Assembly (NCBI RefSeq): GCF_016808095.1 | Contig: NC_068976.1 | Span: forward strand, 2,624,001-2,688,000 | Origin: Vigna angularis | Taxonomy: Eukaryota > Streptophyta > Magnoliopsida > Fabales > Fabaceae | Length of the DNA: 64,000 bases | Reading direction: 5' to 3' | Shown: piece after piece, positions 12,581 through 24,400 of the stretch | Layout of the letters: each line of letters begins with the position of its first letter | Numbering within the stretch: the first letter of the stretch is position 1 | Notes under the pieces: model-generated | The model's input: the letters and a program-made list of their open reading frames with translations, nothing else | Told to the model about the DNA's origin: nothing | Database searches by the model: none | Program-made: the position numbers and the translations under genes

Positions 12581-12700
12581 AGCTTTACTTTTCTGCACTA
12601 CGTCTTTTTCTCTTTTTCTGCATTCCAACTCCTTGGTATTTTAACTCTCTTTCAAATCATTCCAATAACCTACAAAATCAAGGGAATTTAGTGATAAAAT

Positions 12701-13178
12701 CATCAAGTACACTCTCTACTCACTTATTCAAAAAACTAAACTAAAAACACAAGTTCAAGCAAGCTTCTAAGTCTAAAAGGGTTGATTTAGTATCTAAATT
12801 GCATCACAAATAACAGTATTTTCAACCATTTTCACCATGGCAGCATGAATCCTACAAGTTGGATATGAATCTTTGGTCAGACAATTAAGTTGTGTTAATA
12901 TGAAGTGTTGTGACATAAGTTCCAATTTTTTAATGAAATCGGACTAGTCCAACTAACTCATAGGACTGACTTGCAAAACTGTTGAGCTTGGCAGATATGA
13001 TTGAATTCGGACACCCAGATTGAAAATGTTGTCTCGACCCACCTTTTTTTTAATGGACTAACGGGCTACTTGACTCATTTTGCCATATCTAATTTTTTTT
13101 CTATCTTTTTCTTTATATAATCATTTAGATTGAATTTATATAAGCTTGTTTAGTTCATTTATATATAAAATTGCACAC

Positions 13179-13240
<62 letters not shown>

Positions 13241-16200
13241 CCAACATAAAAGACATAAGGTTTGTTATATGACATTACATGAAAATCTTATGTCTAAATA
13301 CATTTTTAAAATTTAAAAACTTAAAAATAATTTTTTTATAAATAAAAATGATTTATTTGAAACTGTATGATTATTTTCTTCTTTATATCTAATAATATTA
13401 TTCTTGTGCCTTTCTTTTTTTTCTTCTAAGATTTAGTTGTAAAACGCACTATATATGTCATTATTTTTAAAATTAAGCAGATTGATTTGAAAAAGAAATT
13501 GGAGGCCTATTTTGTATTCATTTTAAATGCATTGAAATTGGTTTTAAGAAAAATATCAAAGAACTTGGTCAAATAAATCAGTAAATCCGTGGAAAACATT
13601 ATTGTTGAGACTTAAATCTAACTATTATCATACATTTTACATGGTTTTTTTTAAAAAGAAAAAGAATGAATTGGTGTAATGTTTTTGTTTAAAAAAAATG
13701 ATAGAAACGTTGTGAAAACAATACCAAAAATAACAAAATTGGACAATAGAATGATAAAGCCAATTATGTATATTTGATATGGCTCCTGTGTGTATTTTAA
13801 GATTAAGAAATTATAAAGTAGTGTATTTTTGTTTTTTTTTTTGCAGCTTATGGTAGTATAAATTTATGTTTATTATGAGTAAAATATCATATAATTATTA
13901 CTAAATAATAATAATTTGTCTATGTAAAAGTTGTAAATAGTTATTTGAACTATTTGAACAGGTATCGAATTTGAAAAGTTGGAAAATAAACAGAAACATA
14001 ACTTTTTCATGTAAACAAGTTCCAATAACGTGTGTTGAGGGGTAATTCTTTAGGAATGAATAGTTGGAAACATAAATGCAGCAGAAGGTTCAACGTCATG
14101 TCTTAACTAATACATGAAGATGCATGTTAACGTGTGGATGATGTTGCAAGTGGCAACCTTACCTCAGTTTTGATTTGACCTTGTCGTGTAGTAAGACAGT
14201 GTACCACTATTATATTATTGCTTCTTCCCTTACAATTACAACAACTCCATCGAACAGAACAGTGATGGTACCACTCTGCTGCTAACAGTGTTCATCGATC
14301 CATTCAGCCCAAAAATGATCAAACGGATACAGAAAAAGAGAAAGGGAATGTATGACCACCTTCTTCTACTGTTGTAATCTGTAAGCCATTCCACGACATG
14401 CTTTCAACTTCAAAGACAACTGTTACTACAGTTCCAAAACTCAACAACAAATTTTAAATCATGCCAAAATATTATAAATAAATCAAATATATCTCCTCAA
14501 ATTTATTTATTTATTTATCTGCTGCTATTAAGTTCATGCATGTGTCCTAAACCTAAATGTTCCCAAGTTACAATGTCCGCTGCAGTTGATCATATATAGT
14601 TTTATGAACAAACTGTTATGATCTCTAAACAAAGCTGAAAGAATGAATAGTTGTTTTATAAAAAGAAATCTGGATAGCATATCTATGTTCATTTACGAGT
14701 AATTAAGGTTATTTTATGATAATTTTCATATAAACACTTTTTTTTCTAATTTAAGATATTGTTTGTTTATTTCCTCCTTTCTCTGAAAATAGGGTTGTGA
14801 CGTGTTTAGGCGTATGACTGAATCCAGAATACTCCTACTAAGTCAAGTATATGCTTTAAACAAGTCTGGTACATGTTTTTAGTGTTAAAAGGAGTAAGTT
14901 TCAGTGCGTTAATTACACATCCAACATACATAAATTAATATAACTAAAATAGTAATAATAATAATACTTATTACAATTAATATATATGATTTTTGTACTG
15001 TAATAATTTCATATTCTATACTTGTTATAATCTGAATAAATATAATTATTGCTCTTCATATATATAGAAGTATGGACATAATAGCCTTTCTATTTTTTTC
15101 TTTTGGTTTTGTTGAAGCTGAACCACTACTGTAATTTATTTTCTCTATCCTTGCTTGTGTAAAAAACTTGCAGGAATGTTAACAAATATTAATACCCTTT
15201 CTGTATTAATTTATTTATCCCCAAGTTAACCACAGTGTTTCAGTTTATTATTGATGATTTCATATTTTTAAGTATTTATTTGCTTAATAAATACACATAG
15301 TCACTTTTTTTTAATTGTAATGCAAATTTTAACATATAGCTTTTAGTTAAAATTAGTTCAAAAATATATATAACGAAATTAATTTTACCCAAATTTAAAA
15401 AATAAGGAATCTTGAGGATTAGTAAAACTCACTTACAACCATTTCTGTATTTAACCTTTCAAATTCAAATTGTTTCTAACTCTGAGAGAAATATTTCTTA
15501 GTTCAGTGAGTTGTTTTTTCTTTTATCTGAAGGTAACCCACCAAAAACCTTTGTATGTATACAATAGGTAAGAATTAATATCCACTATATTGAGCTTGTT
15601 GGAGTGATTATAAGGAGATCACCAGTAATTCATGATAAGTACATATCCATAACTAAGCGAACCGTAGCAAAAGGTAGCAATAAAACTCCCATGTGCATGT
15701 TACGAAACCTCACTAGATTATATATAAATCAAGATTTATACTTTGTAATTATGTTAAATTAAATTGAAGATGAAGGTGGATTTATTTTTTATTCTGCGAC
15801 TTATAATTTAGATGTAACTATCTATGTAATTGATCCTCTCTTTATCTGCATCACCCCAAGCTTGAGCTTTCAAATGCATGTAAAATAGAAGCTTCATTTT
15901 CTTTTTATTTACACTTTTTGAAGTCTTATTTAAAGTTGATCTTTAACAAACTGACCTTGAGGAACTAATTCGATAATTCAAGAGCTAGGAATTCATAAAG
16001 TCAACTTCATTCTTTGTTCAAAATGAAAATCATCACTCAAACAGTAAAACAGTAATAAACATCAGCAGTTTGTTCAGCTAAATTTCGAAAGGAAAAATGA
16101 TGCCAATCAAACTAATAAGATTTTTAAATTAGTCACAGAATAGAATCAAATTAAATCAAATTTAACTTATTTATTTTTAGTTGTTACATGCATAATATAA

Positions 16201-18131
16201 AAATAACTTATTTTTTTAGATTAAATAAGTTTTAATATCTAAATTTGAACATGAAATTTAAATTCTGTATCCAAAAGTTTGATATATTTTAATCCTCTAC
16301 TTTAAAAATAAATAAATATAATCATTAACATTAACTTTTTCTTTACATGCTATATACTGTTATCTAAACTATGTCAAATTGTATAAATAGTTTAAATGTA
16401 ACATGAAATACAATATAACATGTTAAACATTATTGAATTAAAAAGATTATGTAATATGAAAATCAAAATGTATCGTAGCTTTAATATTTTTCTCATAAAT
16501 AATAATGATATGATAAAAAATCATAACATTATTATTTATAGAAACAATTAAATATACATTTAGCTCACGTAAAGTTAACAAAGTTTATTCCTACAAAATA
16601 TTTTTTTAATTCATCCCTACATAATTTTAAATCACTATTTTTAGTTTTGTATTTATTTTAAAGCATGTAGATAATTCTTATTTTACGAATCTTAAGACAT
16701 TATTTCAGAAGTCAGATGCTCACTTTCCTATATCAAAACATCAGTATATATTACTTAAAATAATTATTTGACCGTTTATTCCTTTAAAAAAGAATAATTA
16801 ACCAGTATCATATACACTAAAGATAAAAAACAAAATTCAAAAACGAAAAAAAAATGAACTTATTTTCCCGACAATAAAAACATGTTTAACTAAAAAAGAA
16901 AAATGATGGAAAATCATAAGTATGTTAAGTTTATGAAACCTCTTAAAAGGGTTTTGGCTTAACTAAAGAATGGCATTTTGAGAAAACATAAATAAGACAG
17001 CATTTGACCTGTAGTTGTAGGTGGATAATTTTAGTAACAGAGGCAGTAAAAGAAGAAAAAAAGGTCGATGTAGAGCAGTGAGGAAAGGAGAATAAAAGGA
17101 TTGGAAGAAAAATAAAAATAGAAGAAAGAGGTTGCATGCAATATTAGAGAGAAATAAATAAAATATATTTAATTTGATTATTTGGAAAATGGGAAATGAT
17201 AATGGGAAAAGGGGTGGAGGAGGGTTCTGCACTTCTGTTCTGCAAGTCTGTAATCTGTGCATGACCCGACAGACTAACACTGTACGATATTGCCGCGTGA
17301 ATACCCACCCACTCCCTCTCCTATAGTTTATTTTCTTCTTTCATTACTTTCTCGCTTTTCACACCGCACTAACCAAACATATACGAGAATGGGATTGAAT
17401 CATCGAACCCTCACCAATTCATTTACCACCCTTTTCCCTTTTTCCCTTTTCCCACTAAAAAAAATGCCAAACAATACAACAACAAACTCTAACTCAAACT
17501 CTCCCACCAATTAATATCCATCTTCCTCATATCTCTCACTATATTTATCGATTTCTCACCCTTCACCCTAGGTTGAATAAATGTGTCCAAAACGGGAACA
17601 AAAATGGTTGGTGGGGACTTTCAGCTGTTAATGCAAACAACAAATTAAAAGCTGCTGGTGCAGTGAATCTCATCCAATGCACAAAAATATTACAAACCCT
17701 CAATTAATCACTCATAACATTTTCCATTTGCATGTCTTACACGTTCGCTTTATCTTGCTAAACCTCATTTATCGCTTCTGCTAATCTTTCACATATCATA
17801 TCATTATACAATGTACAAACGCTGTCTTTTTTTTTTCCATAAACTTCGCTGCCTTGTCTTTATTTGGTCTCGATCTCTTTACAGACAAACTAATCACCAG
17901 AATTAATTCGCCATTAATGTACAATAATAGTACATGTTAACCTAATCATGCACTTTAAGCACTCCTTACTTCGGCAACACGGGAATAAACTCAAACTAAA
18001 ATTAACGAAAGGAAGAGCCCTAGCTTCGTCTCCATTAATTAAATTTCAAATTACAGTTTTCTCTCTGGAAGCGAACGGAAAGATCGAGAGAAAGAATATT
18101 ATATATTATATTAATAACAATAATTCCGAAA
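12701..18131. other. AT-rich intergenic region
   Basis: No coding exon, RNA gene or recognisable transposon was found. It includes the (AT)n run at 13182-13235. The minus-strand signal TTTATT at 17859-17864 reads AATAAA and could serve the ZF-HD gene as a poly(A) signal. Short frames at 16943-17514 are low-complexity and unsupported. Confidence 0.4.
13182..13235. repeat. (AT)n microsatellite
   Basis: An uninterrupted AT dinucleotide run of about 54 bp. Confidence 0.95.
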
Positions 18132-18917
18132 TTAGGGTTTCTTACCGAGAGTGTTCTTGTTATTGTGCATCCAAACTTTGAGAACTTTTCTCTCCACATT
18201 GGTCTCGGCACAGAACTGTTCCACAGCAGATTCATCGTGCTTCTGGATTCTCCACCCCACCTGTTCCGCGAATGCCAGCATCTTATCCTTCTGTTCCTGC
18301 GTGAACTTCGTTCGGAACCGTTTTTTGGATCCTCCGCCACCTCCGCCGCCGCTGCTGCTCGGATTCGAGATGTCTTCGTCTTCGCGGCTGAGTCCTCCGC
18401 CGGAGGCCGCTGCCGGGAGGGCGAGCGGGCGGTGCTGCGCCATTGGAGGTGTGGCGAGGTGGTGGTGAAGGTAGCCGCCGGCGCCGGGGTGCTGCGGGAC
18501 TCGGTGGTGGTAGTACGGGGAGAACTGATGGTGGTGGTGCAGAGGCGGCGGTGGCTGCGCTCGGTGGTGAAAGGAGGTCATCTCGCCGTCGATCTCCTTG
18601 CGGTGAAAATTCCGGTGGCAGTTGCAGGCAGCGCAAATCACGGCCTCCAGAGTGCCGTCCTCGCCGGCCGGCATGAACTCGCAGCATCCGTCGACAGCGT
18701 GGCCGCCGAAGCTCACGGCGTGGTTCTTCTGGCATTCTCGGTATCGTACCGCGGCGGCGCCGAACGCGCCCTTCCGTCCCTCGGCGCCGACTTTGGAGCG
18801 AGCCGCGGAGTTTCCAAGCGAGTCGTAACTTGCGACCGGCGCTGGCACCGGCGGGTCCGGCATCCCCATTTCCTCCTCCTGCTCCTCTTGCTCGTCGAAT
18901 TCCATATCGCTCTCCAC
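18132..18917 (-). CDS. ZHD: zinc-finger homeodomain (ZF-HD) transcription factor
   Basis: An intact, intronless 261-codon gene, typical of plant ZF-HD genes, which usually lack introns. An acidic N-terminus (residues 1-17) is followed by the ZF-HD dimerization zinc finger at about 56-110, with the [20 protein letters not shown] signature, CCEFMP, and the cysteine/histidine series ending [11 protein letters not shown] His/Pro/Gly-rich linker spans about 115-195. The C-terminal homeodomain covers about 198-258, with [20 protein letters not shown], the helix [20 protein letters not shown], and a KNTLGKKP end. The zinc finger mediates homo- and heterodimers, and the homeodomain binds ATTA-containing DNA in the nucleus. 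The start at 18917 was chosen because it opens the acidic leader common in the ZHD1-4 group. It is GC-rich compared with its surroundings. Exact family number is not assigned. Confidence 0.97.
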   Translation of the reverse strand: MESDMEFDEQEEQEEEMGMPDPPVPAPVASYDSLGNSAARSKVGAEGRKGAFGAAAVRYRECQKNHAVSFGGHAVDGCCEFMPAGEDGTLEAVICAACNCHRNFHRKEIDGEMTSFHHRAQPPPPLHHHHQFSPYYHHRVPQHPGAGGYLHHHLATPPMAQHRPLALPAAASGGGLSREDEDISNPSSSGGGGGGGSKKRFRTKFTQEQKDKMLAFAEQVGWRIQKHDESAVEQFCAETNVERKVLKVWMHNNKNTLGKKP

Positions 18918-19150
18918 CTTCTCTCCCTAAAAAGATGATTTTTTTTTTTTACCAACGAAATTGAGTTGTGTGTGTTAGGGTTTCTAGAACTGAGAGGAAG
19001 TGGAAGTAAGTGGGGGAGAAAGTTGAAGATCTATTCTACTATACTCTACATGTGAGTTTGGGCAAGGGAGTTTTGAGTTTCACCAAGACAGAGTTTAGGT
19101 AGATTTGAAGATAATAATAAAAACTAAGCTAAGTAAGATTGTGTTTGTGT

Positions 19151-19162
19151 ATATATTTATAT
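19151..19162 (-). promoter_or_regulatory. putative TATA box of the ZF-HD gene
   Basis: It reads ATATAAATATAT on the minus strand, about 235 bp upstream of the start codon. A start site near 19120 would give a 5' leader of about 200 nt. Several other AT-rich words nearby could serve instead. Confidence 0.4.
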
Positions 19163-19163
19163 G

Positions 19164-21044
19164 GGATTTAAATTAATGAATATATTTAATATATAATGAT
19201 GGTAAGAATTATTTAATAAAATAATGTTATTATTGTTGTTTGAAGATAAGAGATTGAAGAGGATGTGGTCATGAATAAGCGGTCTGAAGAAAAGAGCTGT
19301 TTCACTCAGAAAAGGGTTTCAAATACTTGCCATTACATAATTAACACCTGTACCATTCTTGTTCAGACATTTACTTTTTACTTTAACTGACCATAACCCA
19401 TTTCTGCACCCTTTTTCCAACCTTGTGTCTTTTTTTATTAAAGATATTGCAAAATGCAAGGAAGCTACATTATTAAGAATGTAGAAGAGTGGAAGGCATA
19501 ATAATAATAATAATAATAATAAAAATGCAGAGATTAGAGAAAAGGTTTTATTGTGGGTAGGATGTTTGGGATGATAAGGGTAATTAGTTGAGTGGAGAGA
19601 GAAGAGATAAGAGAGAAGAGAGAAGGGAATATGGTTGGTGAGAAAGCAGGAGGAGAAAAGGAGGAGTGGAAGTGGAAGAAGGAGAAGTGAATGTGGTTGA
19701 AGAATTTGGGAGCAGAAATGGAACCATAAAAATAAAACTTAAGACACGGACTTAACATCGGACCAATTAATCTGTCTACATTTATGGGAGCTGCCTACGT
19801 GCCCTCCTTCTCCGACAGGACATGACATCACTCTTCCCTCACACTCCTAACTCCTAAATTCTCTTATTATCATTATTCTCTCTTTCTCATTCTCATCCAT
19901 TACCATTAACTTAATTACCTTATCCTCCTCCACTTCTCTTCTCTCTCATTTCACCTCCTTCTTTTCTTTATCCCTCTCAATCTCAATTAATCATAAATAT
20001 ACCACTTAATCACTGCTTCTTTCATTATTCTAAAAAATCTCCATTTATTTTATTAACTGCTTTTTTGGTTTTTGCTTCTCACAATTTCCGCTTTCATGTC
20101 CATCCACAACAATCTCCATTAATGTTGTTATCTACAATCATGAGGTTCTACTACGTGACAACAATTCTATTCCAGCACAAATGAAGGAACCATGTTTTTA
20201 GAGAGGGGCTGAGGATCATGGACTTTATGGTGCTTGTAGGCTTTGTTGATTCAACTCTATGGTATTTCTGGAATACACCTTTTCAATTCTTCATAGCTTC
20301 AATATGAAAAAAACAAAACAAAAAATCACGGTTATAATGTAAGTGATTAAAACTATTATAACATGTGTTCCATTGACTCTGGTAAAGAAAGAAAAACAAA
20401 GGAAGATCTTGCAAAGGGTCACGTATATAGATGTCATTTCAAAACATTAATTAGTTGTTGTTTATCTTGGATTTAATATGTAACACTTTGAATCTTTATA
20501 TTAGAAATATATATAGTATATATTAATTATACTGTATTGTATATAATTGCAGCATCTCTAAAGGTAAAACAAAAAAGAATTTTAGAGATTGGATCTTGAT
20601 TATATATATAGTCTTTATATTTAACTATTAGTAGGTGTTATAAAATAACTATTTAAATATAAAAAAATTACAATCCCCTATTTGGTAAGTATCTCCATGT
20701 CTTTTTTGGTAAGTATAGCAATCAAACTATTTTTCTTTCTCTGAAACCAAAGCACATGGTGCCCTAACCACCTATCCCAGCTGAATCGTTTCGTTGTACA
20801 TGGCTTTTCGACAAAAACTTCAGGTACAAGAAATTTTGCTTTGGTAGGATTCGATGTTGATTAAGTAACCTTAAAGAATTAGTTAGATGCCATATAGATT
20901 TATAACACTATTTAGATATTCTATCTCACTTATTTTTTGGAACCACATTAAATGCAAAGAACATTCTTAAAAAATGTTGAAATAGAAGAGTAAAAATTGA
21001 AGTATAAGAAAAATTCAACACAGAATCTCCATTTATGTATGGAG
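19164..21044. other. intergenic region upstream of ZF-HD
   Basis: It contains an (ATA)n microsatellite at 19498-19521 and a purine-rich GAGA-type tract at 19575-19690, followed by pyrimidine-rich DNA at 19820-19990. These are common in plant promoters. No exon is recognised. Confidence 0.4.
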
Positions 21045-21054
21045 TATATATAAG
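21045..21054 (+). promoter_or_regulatory. putative TATA box of the small two-exon gene
   Basis: TATATATAAG lies 65 bp before the chosen start codon at 21119. A start site near 21075-21085 would leave one or two short upstream ATGs (21070 and 21106) whose shared frame ends at 21126, overlapping the main start. Confidence 0.35.
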
Positions 21055-21118
21055 AGATGTGAATGATACATGATTGAATTAGGAGAAGAAGAAGAAGAGA
21101 AAAGGATGGAAAGCAATT

Positions 21119-21414
21119 ATGAATAGCAAGAAGCATTATTGGTGTGGACAAAGGAGGCCCAAGTTCAGAGAAGCTGACCCTCGAAACATGTTCAAAATAA
21201 TTCATGTGAAGAACTCAAACAAGATTTGGTCAGATCTCGAGGAGCTTCAGGTGTAAGTTTTCCCAACCTACAATTTATCAAACAGTTTTCATTTTTGAAG
21301 ACCAAATGTTGAATATTAGGGTTTTTCTTTTCTTTTCAGAGGAATCTTTTTTCCCTAGACAATCTCATGGGAGATATCCTCATCATGCTATCAAAAAGAA
21401 AAAAATTTGCTTAA
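21119..21414 (+). CDS. candidate two-exon gene for a 68-aa basic protein
   Basis: Exon 1 is 21119-21250 (44 codons) and exon 2 is 21340-21414 (24 codons plus TAA). The 89-nt intron has a good donor (CAG|GTGTAAGT) and a strong pyrimidine-rich acceptor (TTTCTTTTCTTTTCAG). Both exons are in phase 0. Without splicing the frame stops at 21254. The protein is basic at the start (MNSKKHYW, then RRPKF), has a central FKIIHVKNSNKIWSDLEEL stretch, and ends with a leucine-rich helix-like segment and KRKK. No signal peptide or membrane span is seen. A TATA box lies upstream. I do not recognise the family. The splice sites, intron length and phase support a real gene, but chance cannot be excluded. Confidence 0.4.
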
Positions 21415-24400
21415 TAATGTGAAAACAATAAACCAATTAATAAACAAGTATTTTGTACATACCTTCGTAACACTTTGGACTGAAGATATAGTTTTATAGA
21501 ATTTGTTCTATGTACAAGTGATTAAAAGATAATATAATTAAGTTTCAACTCTCTATTTAGTCTATTATGTTTGTTTTGTGTATTGAGTACTTACATTTTT
21601 TTTATATTTTTAATTAAATTTTTTATAGTTTACTTTTTTTATTAATTGGATGACGTTTTGTCTCCTACATAAAAATCATTAACAAATATGATAACTTTGT
21701 TATGTAATGTGTTTTCAATAAAATAATAATAATTATTTATTATCTTATTAAGTGTGATATTACTTTTATATTAACTTTATCACCTTGTAATTTTTAAGAT
21801 GTAAATAAATAAACAGATAACAGGTCAGAATAACATCAACGTCATAAAAAAAAAATTGAATAATATAAAAAGGGCAATAGAAACTTGATTAAATACATTA
21901 GTTTAGAAAAGACTTTAAACTTAATAAGTCTTAAAAGTAAGTTATGTGGATGTGCTATACTATTTCTTTGGCTAGAAATTTCTTGAAAGGGACTGCACGA
22001 CAAGAAATTGAAAATGAAAAATGATTTGAGTTCTTTAAATTAATTTAAGACTAGTTTGTATAAACCCTTTCAGATTACTTTTCAAAGCAAAACAATTATT
22101 TTTCTAAGAGAAACTTGTCTATATATATAAGTTAAAAAGAAAAATTCACAGAAATAAATGTGATATTTTTATAAACTAATTTCATAAACTAACTTAACTC
22201 ACGAAGAAACCTATTTAAATATTTTTCCTCATTCCTTGTTGTACAAATGTTTTTGGGAAAAATGATTCGAAATAAACTCTAATTCAATTATGAATGCTTA
22301 TAGAAGTTAACTTTTTTTCAAAAGTTAAGATGCATGTAACTTTAACTAACAATTAAAAAAAACATTCAACAGGGCAATGCTTTTTATTTTTTAAGAGGAA
22401 AAATTGATACTTTTTTTTTATATGTTTTATGCTTTTGTCTTTCTTAGAAGTACTGGAGAACACCTAGAGTTGGCTTGATTTTCTTAAAAGGAATGAACAT
22501 TTGGAATTGCTTTCTTGGACCATACCTGATGGATGAGGGATCATTCATGGTGCATTTGATTTTCTGTTTGGAATAGTTTGGACAAAAGCTGTGTATTATA
22601 ACAAATAAGCTTTCTAGATTCTTTTTCTATTCAATAAAAAATTCTAATTTAAATATATAAAAATTAATTTAATTATTCAAAAAGAAAGTAATATAATATT
22701 TTATAAAGATAAATAAGGAATAATAGATGGAGTGATGGTGAAGGGTAAAAAAAAGTTTGAAATGTTAGAATTAATTAAGACGGAAAAGAAAATGAAGATG
22801 AATGAGAGGGATGGGAGGGTTTTTGTTTTATGAGTGGTGACCGTACTCCTGTCACTATCATGTCAGCGGGACGGAAACCACATTTGGCCTCCATTTTCCT
22901 GAAAAAGAGACACCAACCAACACAGTAAATTATGCTCATTACTTTTCCTTTGCATTCAACTCAATACTCATTTTAATATATTAATATTTTAATATATTTT
23001 AAAATATTAAAAAAAGTTTTTTTTTTTTTTAAGAAATTGCACCAAAAATCTATTACAAAATTCAAATTCCATTCTACTCTTCTTCTGCTCCAAGAGAGAA
23101 AAATAAATGTACTAAATGTTTAAAAATTTGAAAACCACTCGTATAGTTTCTTCTATTTAATTCCTGTATTATTAAAAATGTTAATTTTTTATCTTTTAAA
23201 TCAACGTCAATTTTGTCAATATAGTGTGACAGTGCCATTTGTACCCATTAAAAATAATTTAAACATTAGAAAACTTTAATGAGGAATTTAATACATCCAA
23301 CTTAATTAAATAAGATATCAAAGCATAGAAATTAAATAATTGATTTAACCTTATTTTTTCAGTTTTCATAAATTAAAAGATTAGTCTAACACAAAATTTA
23401 CGCTTATATTTTTATAAAGGGTGAAGCTCGTTGTTCTCTACACCCAAAATCTATTTATTTATTTTATTTTAGGTTAATTCAACGCAAAAATCTAAGTACA
23501 TTAATTTTATTACGTAATTATTTGATGAAATAGCTTGTTGTCATAAAGATTAGAAATTCCAGTCGAACAAGACAGACCCTGTACAATAAGTGATTTTTTT
23601 TTATTATTCACTTATATGTCACTTTGGTTTCTTGTTGTAACTGTTAAATTTTTATGTAGAAAATTAGATGGATTTTAATGTAAATTTACATGCAATTGTT
23701 TTATATAAATTTTGCCCTAAACTCCTAATTGAGCCGAGAGCCTTACACTAGATGGGTGTCCAAAAATTAATTAGCCAAATTTATGTCATTTGATTAATTA
23801 GCTATTGACTAAACAAGATAAAAACTTGTTTTGAACCTCATGCAAGAACTCATAAACAAGTTTTAGGTTGTGTACATTTTCGGCCCAATAAAGATGTTAA
23901 GTAAGATAATTTAATAAAATTCATTCAACATTATTAACTTAAATGATTACGAAATATTTTTATATATATTTATTGATGTAAACATCTATATAATGTTTTA
24001 TTAATCATGCAAGGTATCATATTTTTGTTGATTATCCTATGATAAGTTATTATTTTTATTGATATTATTTTATGTCATCTTGATATTATTTGTTTTTATC
24101 ATATAAATTATAAAATTAATGAATCTTATAAATATATATGGTATTTTATTAAAAAATATATATTCTTTTATATTCTTTTTTGTATAAGAATTCAAACTTT
24201 TTTTCTAATTTGAATTTCGAAAAGCAGATGAAATTTTTTGTGTTCTAATCCTTAAGAATAAATTAAGAAAAAAAGTTAAGATTATTCGATCATTCATATT
24301 TTGCTTCTAAAGGTCTATACTCAGGGTTGATAATAATAGGTTGTAAAAGCCTAGTGTTAAAGAAAGGTGAGTTTAGGAGAAGAAAAGGTGAAACCTTGAA

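Larger units (their letters stand above)
9023..12700 (-). mobile_element. non-autonomous gypsy-type LTR element (LARD-like)
   Basis: Two diverged direct repeats start at 9023 and 11529. In minus orientation the right copy is the 5' LTR and is followed by a primer-binding site matching tRNA-Asp. The roughly 1.4-kb internal part has no gag or pol; it carries a minisatellite and AT-rich leader sequence. Such elements depend on proteins made elsewhere. The LTRs match well for about 1 kb from their outer or primer-side edge (9023-10100 against 11529-12580) and then differ, so the right end near 12.7 kb is approximate. The five bases before 9023 are ACCTC; I found no matching target duplication on the right. 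Confidence 0.6.

Noticed and set aside
18165..18938. A 257-codon open frame on the plus strand opposite the ZF-HD gene
   Set aside because: It is the antisense shadow of a GC-rich coding exon. It has no recognisable domain and the minus-strand frame holds all conserved residues.
19791..19815. CTACGTGCCCTCCTTCTCCG resembles a miR164 target or precursor
   Set aside because: Several mismatches to the miR164 site, no hairpin partner nearby, and no transcript or NAC gene here. Likely chance.
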